NCBI GenBank assembly: GCA_938006875.1
Contig: CALLMJ010000025.1
Location: 1-59,942, forward strand
DNA length: 59,942 nucleotides
From: an uncultured Bacteroidia bacterium
GTDB taxonomy: Bacteria > Bacteroidota > Bacteroidia > J057 > CALLMJ01
Direction: 5' to 3'
Shown: piece by piece, positions 9,589-18,505 of the stretch
Layout of the letters: each line of letters begins with the position of its first letter
How positions within the stretch are numbered: the first letter of the stretch is position 1
Position numbers and translations under genes: made by a program
The notes under the pieces: generated by a model
What the model saw: the letters and a program-made list of their open reading frames with translations, nothing else
The model's database searches: none
What the model was told of the DNA's origin: nothing

Positions 9589-10203
9589 ATGCCTGGTTTA
9601 ATTGGAAAAAAAGTAGGAATGACAAGCATATTCGTTGATGATAAAATGCTTGCATGTACACTAGTAGAAGTAGGCCCCTGCGTTGTAACTCAAATCAAAA
9701 CCATTGAAAAAGATGGTTATGAAGCAGTACAAATAGGGTTTGAAGAGAAAAAAGAAAAACACACAACCAAGCCTCTGCAAGCACACTTTAGTAAAGCAGG
9801 AGTAACTCCTAAAAGAGTTGTTAAAGAATTTGATTTTAATCCTGCTGAATATAAATTGGGAGATGTAATCACTACTGATTTCTTTCAAGAAGGTGATATA
9901 GTTTCGGTTGTAGGAAAAACAAAAGGGAAAGGATTTCAAGGGGTAGTTAAAAGACATGGATTTGCGGGTGTTGGGGGTCAAACTCACGGTCAGCATAATC
10001 GTTTAAGACACCCTGGTTCTATGGGAGCATGTTCTTTTCCTTCAAGAGTTTTTAAAGGTAAAAAGTTAGGTGGACAAACAGGAGGTACACAAGTTACCGT
10101 TCAAAATTTAACAGTATTGAAAGTATATCCTGAACAAAATTTATTAGTGATTTCTGGTTCAGTTCCTGGGTCAAATGGTTCATATTTATTAATTAAAAAG
10201 TAA
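9589..10203 (+). CDS. rplC: 50S ribosomal protein L3
   Basis: 204 residues starting [15 protein letters not shown], with the conserved loop [21 protein letters not shown] that reaches toward the peptidyl transferase centre and the [20 protein letters not shown] segment. L3 is an early 23S rRNA binder. The glutamine methylated in E. coli (GGQTHG context) is present at residue about 130. rplD follows after a single base. Confidence 0.98.
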   Translation: MPGLIGKKVGMTSIFVDDKMLACTLVEVGPCVVTQIKTIEKDGYEAVQIGFEEKKEKHTTKPLQAHFSKAGVTPKRVVKEFDFNPAEYKLGDVITTDFFQEGDIVSVVGKTKGKGFQGVVKRHGFAGVGGQTHGQHNRLRHPGSMGACSFPSRVFKGKKLGGQTGGTQVTVQNLTVLKVYPEQNLLVISGSVPGSNGSYLLIKK

Positions 10204-10204
10204 A

Positions 10205-10831
10205 ATGCAAGTACCAGTATATAGTATAGAAGGAAAAGAAGTGGGTAAGGTAGAATTAGCAACCACAGTATTTGAAGAAAAAATCAATGAACACGCTGTT
10301 TATTTGGCGGTGAAGCAGTATTTAGCTAATCAAAGACAGGGTACCCATAAAACCAAAACGAGGGGTGAAGTAGCAGGCTCTACTAAAAAACCTTGGAAAC
10401 AAAAGGGTACAGGTGGTGCTAGAGCAGGTCATAAGAGAAGCCCTTTATGGAGACACGGAGGTATCGTTTTTGGTCCACAACCTAGAGATTATTCTCAAAA
10501 ATTAAATGATAAAGTTAAAAAGTTAGCAAGAAGGTCTGCACTTTCTGCTAAACTTAAAGATAATGATATTTTGGTTTTACAAAATTTTACATTTAACGCT
10601 CCTAAAACGAAGTCGTTTTATCAAATTTTAAAGAATTTAGGAATCCAAGGTCAGAAAGTTCTTTTTGTCATGAACAATAATGACTCAAAAGACAATGTTT
10701 ATTTGTCTGGTAGAAATATTCCAAATGTTGAATTAAACAGAGTTTGGGATTTGAATACCTATCAGATTGTGAAATGTGATAAATTAGTTATAATTGAGTC
10801 TGCTGTTGAACAAATCAACCAAAAATTCTAA
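10205..10831 (+). CDS. rplD: 50S ribosomal protein L4
   Basis: 208 residues with the exit-tunnel extension signature KTRGEVAGSTKKPWKQKGTG and RSPLWRHGGIVFGP, followed by the globular domain. L4 lines the nascent-chain tunnel; in E. coli it also autoregulates the S10 operon, but no matching leader structure is recognised here. The rplW start is 4 nt beyond its stop. Confidence 0.98.
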   Translation: MQVPVYSIEGKEVGKVELATTVFEEKINEHAVYLAVKQYLANQRQGTHKTKTRGEVAGSTKKPWKQKGTGGARAGHKRSPLWRHGGIVFGPQPRDYSQKLNDKVKKLARRSALSAKLKDNDILVLQNFTFNAPKTKSFYQILKNLGIQGQKVLFVMNNNDSKDNVYLSGRNIPNVELNRVWDLNTYQIVKCDKLVIIESAVEQINQKF

Positions 10832-10835
10832 TACA

Positions 10836-11135
10836 ATGAAAACTATATTAATAGCACCGATATTTACAGAAGCTACTACAAAGTTAAATGAGAAACATAC
10901 ACAAAAACAATATGTTTTTGAAGTACACGTAGATGCAACAAAACCTCAAATAAAGGATATCATTGAGAAAATGTATAGTGTGAATGTTCAATCAGTGAGA
11001 ACTTCATTATTAATGGGGAAAAGAAAAGTTAGATACACAAAAACCGGAATTTTAGAGGGTAGAAAGAATCATAGAAAAAAAGCTTATATTACTCTTAAAG
11101 AAGGTCAAGAAATTAATTTTTTTGAAAACGCTTAA
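10836..11135 (+). CDS. rplW: 50S ribosomal protein L23
   Basis: 99 residues, starting at ATG 10836 (MKTILIAPIFTEATTK). The same frame stays open upstream to 10794 inside rplD, but those 14 codons are not part of the family, so the internal ATG is chosen. The conserved KMYSVNVQSVRTS and KKAYITLKEG blocks are present. L23 is at the tunnel exit and docks SRP and trigger factor. Confidence 0.97.
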   Translation: MKTILIAPIFTEATTKLNEKHTQKQYVFEVHVDATKPQIKDIIEKMYSVNVQSVRTSLLMGKRKVRYTKTGILEGRKNHRKKAYITLKEGQEINFFENA

Positions 11136-11148
11136 TTAAAAAAGTGAG

Positions 11149-11976
11149 ATGGGAATTAGAAAATTAAAACCGGTAACAGCAGGAACACGATTTAAGTCTG
11201 TTTTAGATTTTAAAGAAATTACGAAATCTAAACCCGAAAAGTCATTATTAGCTCCTATAAAAAAAACCGGAGGTAGAAATAATCAAGGAAAAATGACCAT
11301 GCGTCATATTGGTGGAGGTCATAAACGAAGATATAGAATTATTGATTTTAAGAGAGATAAATTTGATATTCCAGCAGTAGTTAAAGCTATTGAATACGAT
11401 CCAAATAGAACATCTAATATTGCTCTTTTAGAGTATCAAGATGGAGAAAAAAGATATATTATTGCAGCAGATAAACTAAAAGTTGGGCAGACTGTAATTT
11501 CAGGTATAGAAGTTGAGCCAACGGTAGGTAATGCCATGAAATTAAAAAATGTTCCATTAGGTTCTTTGGTTCATAATATAGAAATGACACCGGGAAGAGG
11601 CGGTCAAATAGCAAGATCAGCTGGTAGTTATGCACAATTGACAGGTAAAGAAGGTAAGTATGTTGTTTTACGTATGCCATCAGGAGAAATTAGAAAAATT
11701 TTAGCAGAGTGTATGGCAACAATAGGAGCGGTTGGTAATGCTGATCACTTCAATGTTGTATTAGGTAAAGCAGGAAGAAATAGATGGTTAGGAAGAAGAC
11801 CAAGAGTAAGAGGTGTTGCAATGAATCCAGTAGATCACCCTATGGGAGGTGGTGAAGGTAGGGCATCAGGTGGTCACCCACGTTCAAGAAAAGGTATTCC
11901 TGCTAAAGGTTATAAAACAAGAAATAAAAATAAGAAATCATCGGCTTTAATTATATCAAGAAGACCTAAAAAATAA
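11149..11976 (+). CDS. rplB: 50S ribosomal protein L2
   Basis: 275 residues of normal length. Clear signatures are [32 protein letters not shown] and, near the C-terminus, [19 protein letters not shown], which carries the histidine important for peptidyl transferase function. L2 bridges the subunits. Gaps to its neighbours are 13 nt (rplW) and 8 nt (rpsS). Confidence 0.98.
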   Translation: MGIRKLKPVTAGTRFKSVLDFKEITKSKPEKSLLAPIKKTGGRNNQGKMTMRHIGGGHKRRYRIIDFKRDKFDIPAVVKAIEYDPNRTSNIALLEYQDGEKRYIIAADKLKVGQTVISGIEVEPTVGNAMKLKNVPLGSLVHNIEMTPGRGGQIARSAGSYAQLTGKEGKYVVLRMPSGEIRKILAECMATIGAVGNADHFNVVLGKAGRNRWLGRRPRVRGVAMNPVDHPMGGGEGRASGGHPRSRKGIPAKGYKTRNKNKKSSALIISRRPKK

Positions 11977-11984
11977 TTACTAGT

Positions 11985-12263
11985 ATGCCAAGATCATTAA
12001 AAAAAGGTCCATTTATAGATTTAAACTTAGAAAAGAAAATCTTGAAGCTAAATGAGACTGGAAAAAAAGAAACTATCAAAACCTGGGCAAGAAGGTCTAT
12101 GATCTCTCCAGATTTTGTAGGACATGTTATAGCAATTCACAACGGAAAAACTTTTGTTCCGATTCTAATTACAGAGAATATGGTAGGTCATAAATTGGGA
12201 GAATTTGTTCCTACACGTTTATTTAGAGGTCATGCAGGTCAAAAAGATAAAGGCAAAAAGTAA
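11985..12263 (+). CDS. rpsS: 30S ribosomal protein S19
   Basis: 92 residues: [39 protein letters not shown] (quoted separately from longer text) and the [12 protein letters not shown] segment identify S19, which forms part of the head and of bridge B1a with S13. Its stop codon is immediately followed by the rplV ATG with no intervening base. Confidence 0.98.
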   Translation: MPRSLKKGPFIDLNLEKKILKLNETGKKETIKTWARRSMISPDFVGHVIAIHNGKTFVPILITENMVGHKLGEFVPTRLFRGHAGQKDKGKK

Positions 12264-12737
12264 ATGGAAGCTCGTAAATTAACAAGAAAAGAGAAAGTTG
12301 CTTTAGATAAACAAAACGGTACTTCAACAAAAGGTATCAAGAGATCTAAGGTAAGACAATATAAAAGAAAATTAAAAAGGGAGAGAAATATTGGTGCTGC
12401 TTTGAATAATTATCCATCATCTCCTAGAAAAATGCGATATGTTGCTGATATGATTAGAGGAATGAATGTTGAACAGGCGTTAATACAATTAAAATTGAGT
12501 ACAAAATGGGCTGCAATTCCTTTAAGAAAATTATTGCTAAGTGCAATTAGCAACTGGCAAGAGCGCACGGGTCAAAGGTTAGATTATAATGATGTTTATA
12601 TTAAGACAATAACTGTTGATGGTGGTAGAATGTTAAAGAGAGTTCAACCTGCTCCACAAGGTAGAGCTTATAGAAAACGTAAAAGATCCAATCACGTAAG
12701 AATTATTTTAGATACAATGGCTTCAACTCAAGAATAA
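12264..12737 (+). CDS. rplV: 50S ribosomal protein L22, long N-terminal extension
   Basis: 157 residues against about 110 in E. coli. The L22 core starts near residue 45 ([19 protein letters not shown]) and includes the tunnel hairpin end [18 protein letters not shown]. The first 45 or so residues are very basic ([22 protein letters not shown]). Bacteroidota L22 proteins usually have some extension, but this one appears longer than those I recall. The ATG directly abuts the rpsS stop; there is no ATG nearer the core. Confidence 0.95.
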   Translation: MEARKLTRKEKVALDKQNGTSTKGIKRSKVRQYKRKLKRERNIGAALNNYPSSPRKMRYVADMIRGMNVEQALIQLKLSTKWAAIPLRKLLLSAISNWQERTGQRLDYNDVYIKTITVDGGRMLKRVQPAPQGRAYRKRKRSNHVRIILDTMASTQE

Positions 12738-12739
12738 AA

Positions 12740-13513
12740 GTGGGACAAAAAACACATCCAATCGGTTTAAGGTTAGGTATCATTAGAGGATGGGAATCTA
12801 ATTGGTACGGAGGGAAAAATTATACTGAAAAATTAATAGAGGATATAAAAATCCGAGAATATATAGAACACAGAATACAAAGAGGAGGAATTTCAAAAAT
12901 AGTTATTGAAAGGACCCTCAAAAGAATTATTATTACTATTCATACTTCAAGACCCGGCATCATTATCGGTAAAGGTGGTGCAGAGGTAGATAAACTCAAA
13001 GAAGAAATCAAAAAAATTACTCAAAAAGACGTTCAAATTAATATTTATGAAATTAAACGTCCTGAGCTAGATGCTAAATTAGTTGCACAGAATATTTGTC
13101 AGCAACTTGAAGGTCGTATTTCTTTTAGAAGAGCAATGAAATCTGCAATCCAATCTTCTATGAAAATGGGAGCAAAAGGTATTAAAGTAATTTGTTCAGG
13201 AAGACTTGGCGGTGCTGAAATGGCTAGATCAGAAATGTACAAAGAAGGTCAAATTCCCCTTCAGACACTACGAGCAGATATTGATTATTCCATACAAGAG
13301 GCTCTAACTATTTATGGAAAGATTGGGGTAAAAGTATGGATATTTAGAGGAATGATTTACCAAAAACCTGATTTAGCAGCAGACTCGACAATGGCTGGTG
13401 CTTCTGGTACCTCCATGAATAATTCTGTGGGTAATCAAAAAGGTAAAGATAATCGTTTTAATAATAACAGAGGTAATGACTCTGGTAAACGTAATAAAAA
13501 GAAGAAAAAATAA
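12740..13513 (+). CDS. rpsC: 30S ribosomal protein S3, GTG start, low-complexity tail
   Basis: 257 residues. The sequence starts [20 protein letters not shown] after a GTG codon located 2 nt beyond the rplV stop. The KH domain signature [17 protein letters not shown] and the [10 protein letters not shown] region are intact. After about residue 215 the protein continues in a Ser/Gly/Asn/Lys low-complexity tail ([20 protein letters not shown]) ending in lysines. S3 lies at the mRNA entry channel. Confidence 0.97.
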   Translation: MGQKTHPIGLRLGIIRGWESNWYGGKNYTEKLIEDIKIREYIEHRIQRGGISKIVIERTLKRIIITIHTSRPGIIIGKGGAEVDKLKEEIKKITQKDVQINIYEIKRPELDAKLVAQNICQQLEGRISFRRAMKSAIQSSMKMGAKGIKVICSGRLGGAEMARSEMYKEGQIPLQTLRADIDYSIQEALTIYGKIGVKVWIFRGMIYQKPDLAADSTMAGASGTSMNNSVGNQKGKDNRFNNNRGNDSGKRNKKKKK

Positions 13514-13526
13514 TTGAGGAGGCGTT

Positions 13527-13949
13527 ATGTTATTACCAAAAAGAACAAAACATAGAAAAGTACATAAAGGAAGAATAAAAGGAAATGCTACTAGAGGTCA
13601 TTTAGTATCGTTTGGTTCTTTTGCTATAAAATCACTAGATGGAATATGGATAACGAGTCGTCAGATTGAAGCAGCTCGTGTTGCATTGACTCGTTATTTA
13701 AAACGTGAAGGTCAGGTATGGATTAGAATATTTCCAGATAAACCTATTACTAAAAAGCCCGCTGAGGTTCGTATGGGTAAAGGTAAAGGATCTCCTGAAT
13801 ATTGGGCAGCGGTTGTGAAACCTGGAACAATTTTATTTGAAGTTGATGGAGTTAGTCAAGAAAGAGCAGAAGAAGCATTAAGATTAGCTTCACAAAAATT
13901 GCCTTGTAAAACTCGTTTTGTTGTTCGTCAAGATTTAATTAATTCGTAA
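13527..13949 (+). CDS. rplP: 50S ribosomal protein L16
   Basis: 140 residues beginning [16 protein letters not shown], with [16 protein letters not shown] and [20 protein letters not shown]16 organises the A-site side of the large subunit. GAGGAGG (13516-13522) lies only 4 nt before the ATG, an SD-like sequence of unusually short spacing in a genome where SDs are rare. Confidence 0.98.
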   Translation: MLLPKRTKHRKVHKGRIKGNATRGHLVSFGSFAIKSLDGIWITSRQIEAARVALTRYLKREGQVWIRIFPDKPITKKPAEVRMGKGKGSPEYWAAVVKPGTILFEVDGVSQERAEEALRLASQKLPCKTRFVVRQDLINS

Positions 13950-13953
13950 ATTT

Positions 13954-14151
13954 ATGGAGTTAGAGAAAATTAAAGAACTTAATATAGAAGAATTAGTTGC
14001 AACCATTGCTGAAGAAGAAGCGAGGTTAGAAGCTCTGAGATACAATAATGTAATTTCAAGAGTTGAGAATCCTGCAAAAATTAAGTATATAAAAAGAACT
14101 ATTGCAAGATTAAAAACTATTTACACCCAAAAATTAAACAGCGCTAATTAG
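13954..14151 (+). CDS. rpmC: 50S ribosomal protein L29
   Basis: 65 residues, two helices, with the L29 pattern of acidic N-terminal helix ([19 protein letters not shown]) followed by [22 protein letters not shown]29 borders the tunnel exit beside L23. Located 4 nt after rplP and 2 nt before rpsQ. Confidence 0.95.
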   Translation: MELEKIKELNIEELVATIAEEEARLEALRYNNVISRVENPAKIKYIKRTIARLKTIYTQKLNSAN

Positions 14152-14153
14152 TT

Positions 14154-14435
14154 ATGGAAAATTTAAGTTCAGAAGTAAAAGTAGAAAGAAATAGAAGGAA
14201 AGAACGTGTAGGCGTTGTTTCAAGTAATAAAATGCAGAAAACTATAGTAGTTTCTGTAAGAAGAAGAATAAAACACCCTATCTATGGGAAATTTCTTATT
14301 AGAACTACAAAGTTTCATGTTCATGATGAAAAGAATGAAGCAAATGTAGGAGATATAGTAAGAATAATGGAAACAAGACCATTAAGCAAAACCAAACGTT
14401 GGAGATTAGTAGAAATAGTAGAAAGAGCGAAATAG
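14154..14435 (+). CDS. rpsQ: 30S ribosomal protein S17
   Basis: 93 residues with the OB-fold signatures [35 protein letters not shown] and [18 protein letters not shown]17 is a primary 16S binder. It starts 2 nt after rpmC and ends 4 nt before rplN. Two other open frames on the opposite strand here are shadows. Confidence 0.97.
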   Translation: MENLSSEVKVERNRRKERVGVVSSNKMQKTIVVSVRRRIKHPIYGKFLIRTTKFHVHDEKNEANVGDIVRIMETRPLSKTKRWRLVEIVERAK

Positions 14436-14439
14436 TGAT

Positions 14440-14808
14440 ATGATACAACAAGAAACAAGGCTGAATGTGGCGGATAATAGCGGTGCAAAAGAATTACTTT
14501 GCATTCGTGTATTAGGAGGTTCAGCAAAAAGGTATGGTACTGTTGGCGACGTCATTGTATGTTCCGTCAAAACGGCCGTTCCGAACGGTACAGTCAAAAA
14601 AGGTGATGTAGTAAAAGCCGTAATAGTAAGAACTAAAAAAGAAATTAGAAGAAAAGATGGTTCTTATATACGATTTGATGATAATGCAGCAGTTGTAATT
14701 AATAATGCGGGTGAACCAAGAGGGACTCGTATTTTTGGCCCTGTTGCAAGAGAATTAAGAGAAAAACAATTTACAAGAATTATAACATTAGCACCAGAAG
14801 TTTTGTAA
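14440..14808 (+). CDS. rplN: 50S ribosomal protein L14
   Basis: 122 residues, the universal length. [39 protein letters not shown] (core) and [14 protein letters not shown] identify L14, which contacts 16S h14 and binds the silencing factor RsfS in other bacteria. The stop codon is embedded in TAATTTTG (14806-14813), a possible internal -7 box four bases before the rplX ATG. Confidence 0.98.
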   Translation: MIQQETRLNVADNSGAKELLCIRVLGGSAKRYGTVGDVIVCSVKTAVPNGTVKKGDVVKAVIVRTKKEIRRKDGSYIRFDDNAAVVINNAGEPRGTRIFGPVARELREKQFTRIITLAPEVL

Positions 14809-14817
14809 TTTTGCAGT

Positions 14818-15135
14818 ATGGAAAAAGAAACTAAAAGAGTAAAGTTGCATATCAAAAAAGGAGATACTGTAAAAGTATTATCTGGCGATGATAAAGGTAA
14901 AATTGGGCAGGTTTTGAAAGTATTCCCTAAAACAAGAAAAGCTATTGTTGAAGGTGTAAATATCATTAAAAAACGACAAAAACCTATGGAAAGAGGTGCA
15001 AAAGGTCAAATTATTGAAACTGAGGCTCCGTTATTTATTTGTAAATTAATGTTGGTTAATCCTTCTACGGGTGTTGCATCCAGAATTAGAAGAGTGAATG
15101 GAGAAAGAGTTTTTGTTAAAACTACTAAAAAATAA
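14818..15135 (+). CDS. rplX: 50S ribosomal protein L24
   Basis: 105 residues with the KOW motif [20 protein letters not shown] and [15 protein letters not shown]24 is an assembly initiator near the tunnel exit. Its ATG follows TAATTTTG by 4 nt, the same spacing seen at recN and at the Ppx/GppA gene, although no clear -33 box is present. Its stop shares one base with the rplE start. Confidence 0.97.
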   Translation: MEKETKRVKLHIKKGDTVKVLSGDDKGKIGQVLKVFPKTRKAIVEGVNIIKKRQKPMERGAKGQIIETEAPLFICKLMLVNPSTGVASRIRRVNGERVFVKTTKK

Positions 15136-15689
15136 TGGAAAAGTACGTACCTAATTTAAAAAAAGAATATTTAGAGAGAATAGTTCCTGCATTAATGCAA
15201 AAATTTGGATATAAGTCTATTATGCAGGTTCCAAGGTTAGAAAAAATTGTTTTATCAAGAGGTATTGGAGAGGCAATTAACGATAAAAAGCTAATTGAAA
15301 CTTCAGTTCAAGAATTTACAATTATCACTGGTCAAAAGGCTGTTGTCACCAAAGCTAAAAAAGATGTTTCTAACTTTAAATTAAGAAAAGGATATCCTAT
15401 TGGTTGTAAAGTAACCTTAAGAGGTGATAAAATGTATGAATTTCTTGAGCGATTAATTGCAGTTTCTATTCCAAGAACTAGAGATTTTAGAGGATTACCT
15501 TTAAAAGGTTTTGATGGTAGAGGAAATTTTACAATGGGTGTCAAAGAACAAATTATATTTCCTGAAATTGATGTTGATAAAATCAATAAAATTTCAGGAT
15601 TGGATATTACTTTTGTAACCACATCAAAAGAGGATAAAGACGCAATGGAGTTATTGAAAGAATTTGGAATGCCATTTAAAACAAAATAA
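15135..15689 (+). CDS. rplE: 50S ribosomal protein L5
   Basis: 184 residues. Family blocks are [40 protein letters not shown] and the terminal [12 protein letters not shown]5 binds 5S rRNA and forms bridge B1b. The start overlaps the rplX stop as TAATG, an arrangement that favours coupled translation. Confidence 0.98.
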   Translation: MEKYVPNLKKEYLERIVPALMQKFGYKSIMQVPRLEKIVLSRGIGEAINDKKLIETSVQEFTIITGQKAVVTKAKKDVSNFKLRKGYPIGCKVTLRGDKMYEFLERLIAVSIPRTRDFRGLPLKGFDGRGNFTMGVKEQIIFPEIDVDKINKISGLDITFVTTSKEDKDAMELLKEFGMPFKTK

Positions 15690-15698
15690 TTTAAGAAG

Positions 15699-15968
15699 AT
15701 GTCAAAAAAATCAGTAATAGTAAGGCAACTAAAAAGAGAAAAATTAGTTGCAAAATACGCTGAAAAAAGAAAAAAACTTAAGGAATCAGGTGATTGGATT
15801 TTATTACAAAAACTTCCAAGAGATTCTTCACCTGTTCGTTTAAGAAATAGATGTAAATTAACGGGAAGACCCAGAGGTTACATTCGTAAATTTGGATTAT
15901 GCAGAATTAAGTTCAGAGAATTAGCATTAGAAGGCAAAATTCCAGGAGTAAAAAAAGCAAGTTGGTAA
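15699..15968 (+). CDS. rpsN: 30S ribosomal protein S14, zinc-independent form
   Basis: 89 residues, the long form without the four-cysteine zinc ribbon of the short 61-residue type. [20 protein letters not shown] and [17 protein letters not shown] are characteristic. S14 is a late-binding protein of the small-subunit head. It lies 9 nt after rplE and 22 nt before rpsH, one of the larger gaps of the cluster. Confidence 0.98.
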   Translation: MSKKSVIVRQLKREKLVAKYAEKRKKLKESGDWILLQKLPRDSSPVRLRNRCKLTGRPRGYIRKFGLCRIKFRELALEGKIPGVKKASW

Positions 15969-15990
15969 AAATTTAAAATCATATTTAAAG

Positions 15991-16389
15991 ATGTACACAG
16001 ACACAATATCCGATCTTCTAACTAGGATTAGAAATGCAAGTAGAGTGAAACATAGATTTGTAGAAGCACCTTTTTCAAAATTTAAAGTATCTATATTGGA
16101 AGTTTTAAAAGATCAAGGTTATATTGCAAATTTTAAAGTGTTTGAGGATGGTCCTAAGAGAACGATTAAAATTGCGTTACGTTATGATTCACAAACTAAA
16201 GAACCTGCTATAACTGAGATAGTTAGAGTAAGTAAACCGGGTTTAAGAAAATACACAGGTGTGGATTCAATACCATACGTAATGAATGGCTTAGGCGTTG
16301 CAATTTTATCTACTCCAAAAGGAGTTATGACTGATAAAAAAGCAAGAGAGTTAAATGTAGGTGGTGAAATAATTTGTTATGTTTATTAA
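15991..16389 (+). CDS. rpsH: 30S ribosomal protein S8
   Basis: 132 residues. TDTISDLLTRIRNASRVKH at the N-terminus and the C-terminal STPKGVMTDKKAREL with a final GGEIICYVY identify S8, a primary 16S rRNA binder that represses the spc operon in E. coli. The rplF ATG lies 8 nt downstream. Confidence 0.98.
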   Translation: MYTDTISDLLTRIRNASRVKHRFVEAPFSKFKVSILEVLKDQGYIANFKVFEDGPKRTIKIALRYDSQTKEPAITEIVRVSKPGLRKYTGVDSIPYVMNGLGVAILSTPKGVMTDKKARELNVGGEIICYVY

Positions 16390-16397
16390 TTAATGTT

Positions 16398-16958
16398 ATG
16401 TCAAGAGTAGGAAAGAAACCCATAACTATACCCAGTGGAGTAACAGTTGATGTAACTCCAACACAAATAAAAGTGAAGGGTCCTAAAGGCCAATTGGTTC
16501 AGGATTATAACCCTTCCATTAAAATTGTCATGGATAATGGTACAATGAGATTTGAACGTTCTAGTGATAATAAAAGAGATAGAGCGTTGCATGGACTTTA
16601 TCGTGCATTAGTTAATAATATGATTGTTGGCGTAACCGAAGGATATTCTAAAAGATTAGAACTTGTTGGGGTAGGTTACAAAGTGGATTCTAAAGGTCAA
16701 GTATTAGAAATTTCTATTGGTTATTCTCATGGTGTATTTTTTATTGTACCCAAAGAAATCCAAGTTAAGACTGAAACTGTAAAAGGGTCTAATCCATCTA
16801 TAACTTTAACTTGTATTGATAAACAGCTTTTAGGTCAAGTTGCGGCGAAAATAAAAGGTATCAGAGGTCCAGAGCCTTATAAAGGAAAAGGTATAAGAAT
16901 TATTGGTGAACATATTGTAAGAAAAGCGGGTAAATCAGCAGGTAAAGGTAAGAAATAA
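16398..16958 (+). CDS. rplF: 50S ribosomal protein L6
   Basis: 186 residues from ATG 16398 ([15 protein letters not shown]). The frame is open upstream to 16374, inside rpsH, but that would add eight residues foreign to the family. [26 protein letters not shown] (core [10 protein letters not shown]) is the L6 signature. L6 sits near the factor-binding site and sarcin-ricin loop. The last base of its stop is the first base of the rplR ATG. Confidence 0.97.
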   Translation: MSRVGKKPITIPSGVTVDVTPTQIKVKGPKGQLVQDYNPSIKIVMDNGTMRFERSSDNKRDRALHGLYRALVNNMIVGVTEGYSKRLELVGVGYKVDSKGQVLEISIGYSHGVFFIVPKEIQVKTETVKGSNPSITLTCIDKQLLGQVAAKIKGIRGPEPYKGKGIRIIGEHIVRKAGKSAGKGKK

Positions 16959-17323
16959 TGAAAAAAATTAAAGATCCGAGAGTTGCACGTAGATTAAGAA
17001 TTAAAAGAGGTCTTAAGAAAAGAATTTTTGGTACAACCCAAAAACCAAGATTATCAGTATTCAGAAGCAATACTTCAATCTACGCACAAATTATAGATGA
17101 TGTTCAAGGAAAAACCTTAGTGGGTTGTTCTTCAAGAAACAAATCCTTGATTAACGAAAAATTAACAAAAACTGAGTTAAGCAGATTAGTAGGTAAAATG
17201 CTTGCAGAAAAAGCTTTACAAGCTGGTATTACCGAAGTTGTATTTGACAGAAATGGTTTCACTTACCATGGTCGTGTTAAAGCGTTAGCTGATGGAGCAA
17301 GAGAAGGAGGTTTAAAATTTTAA
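16958..17323 (+). CDS. rplR: 50S ribosomal protein L18
   Basis: 121 residues with [38 protein letters not shown] and [21 protein letters not shown]18 binds 5S rRNA with L5. The start overlaps the rplF stop by one base and the gene ends 3 nt before rpsE. Confidence 0.98.
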   Translation: MKKIKDPRVARRLRIKRGLKKRIFGTTQKPRLSVFRSNTSIYAQIIDDVQGKTLVGCSSRNKSLINEKLTKTELSRLVGKMLAEKALQAGITEVVFDRNGFTYHGRVKALADGAREGGLKF

Positions 17324-17326
17324 TTT

Positions 17327-17848
17327 ATGGCATTAAATTTTCAATCAAAAAGAGTTCGTTCAGCGGATGCTGAGTTACAAGATAGGTTAGTAGGCGTTCA
17401 ACGTGTAACTAAAGTAGTAAAAGGAGGTAGAAGATTCAGCTTCAGTGCTGTAGTAGTTGTAGGGAATAATAACGGTGTAGTTGGTTATGGATTAGGAAAA
17501 GCATTAGAAGTTACAAATGCTATTGCTAAGGGGGTTGAAGACGCAAAAAAGAACCTCGTTAAAGTAAATATTCATAACGGTACTATACCTCATGATATTG
17601 TAGTAAAATATAAAGCCGCAAAAATTATACTTAAACCCGCAGCTCCTGGTACTGGTGTACTTGCAGGCGGTGCAATGCGTGCTGTTTTGGAAAGTGCTGG
17701 TGTTAAGGACGTTCTTGGGAAATCCTTTGGTTCCTCTAACCCTCATAATGTAGTAAAAGCAACTGTAAAGGCTTTAGCTATGCTTAAAGATCCTTCACAT
17801 GTTGCAAGGTTAAGAAATATTAAAGTTTCAAAAGTTTTTAAAGGTTAA
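17327..17848 (+). CDS. rpsE: 30S ribosomal protein S5
   Basis: 173 residues. The N-terminal double-stranded RNA-binding domain ([20 protein letters not shown]) and the C-terminal domain ([36 protein letters not shown]) are complete. S5 lines the mRNA entry and takes part in decoding fidelity. Stop-to-start distance to rpmD is 4 nt. Confidence 0.98.
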   Translation: MALNFQSKRVRSADAELQDRLVGVQRVTKVVKGGRRFSFSAVVVVGNNNGVVGYGLGKALEVTNAIAKGVEDAKKNLVKVNIHNGTIPHDIVVKYKAAKIILKPAAPGTGVLAGGAMRAVLESAGVKDVLGKSFGSSNPHNVVKATVKALAMLKDPSHVARLRNIKVSKVFKG

Positions 17849-17852
17849 TGGT

Positions 17853-18038
17853 ATGAAGGTTAAAGTTAAACAAATCAAAAGTACAATTAAAATTCCTGAA
17901 AATCAAAGAAGAGTAATGGAATCATTAGGTTTAAGAAAAATTAATCAAGAGAAAATTTTTCAACTTAATGCTCCAATTTTAGGAATGATCAAAAAAGTTA
18001 GCCATTTAGTTTTAGTAGAGGAGGTGAAAGAATCATGA
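17853..18038 (+). CDS. rpmD: 50S ribosomal protein L30
   Basis: 61 residues typical of bacterial L30 (KVKQIKSTIKIPENQRRVME, LGLRKINQEKIF). The C-terminal codons for EEVK produce the DNA string GAGGAGGTGA (18018-18027), a near-perfect SD for rplO, whose ATG overlaps the rpmD stop as ATGA. Confidence 0.96.
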   Translation: MKVKVKQIKSTIKIPENQRRVMESLGLRKINQEKIFQLNAPILGMIKKVSHLVLVEEVKES

Positions 18039-18505
18039 AATCTTTAAGTTTAAATAATTTAAGACCCGCTGATGGTTCTGTAAAGAAATCAAAAAGAATT
18101 GGTCGTGGTCAAGGTTCTGGTAAAGGAGGAACGTCTACAAAAGGTCATAAAGGTGGTCAGTCACGTTCTGGTTATAAATTCAAAGCATATTTTGAAGGTG
18201 GTCAGATGCCTATTTCCAGAAGAATACCTAAATTTGGTTTTAATAATATCCATAAAATTGAATATCAAATTATCAACATTGAACAATTGAATGTTCTTGC
18301 TGAAAAAGGTATTACAGAAATTACACCTGAAGTTTTAAAGTCTAATAGATTAGTTGGTAATCTTAAAAAACCTATTAAAGTTTTAGGAAAAGGTGAATTA
18401 AAACATAAGATTACAGTATCAGCTAATAAATTTAGCCAATCCGCTAAAACTGCTATTGAAAATAGCCAAGGAAAAGTAATTGAATTAAGCAATGAAAATT
18501 GTTAG
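18035..18505 (+). CDS. rplO: 50S ribosomal protein L15
   Basis: 156 residues. LSLNNLRPADGSVKKSKRIG, GRGQGSGKGGTSTKGHKGGQ and SRRIPKFGFNN are L15 signatures. L15 is a late assembly protein. The start overlaps rpmD by 4 nt and is preceded by a strong SD-like sequence within rpmD. The 3' end overlaps secY by 14 nt in another frame. Confidence 0.98.
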   Translation: MKSLSLNNLRPADGSVKKSKRIGRGQGSGKGGTSTKGHKGGQSRSGYKFKAYFEGGQMPISRRIPKFGFNNIHKIEYQIINIEQLNVLAEKGITEITPEVLKSNRLVGNLKKPIKVLGKGELKHKITVSANKFSQSAKTAIENSQGKVIELSNENC

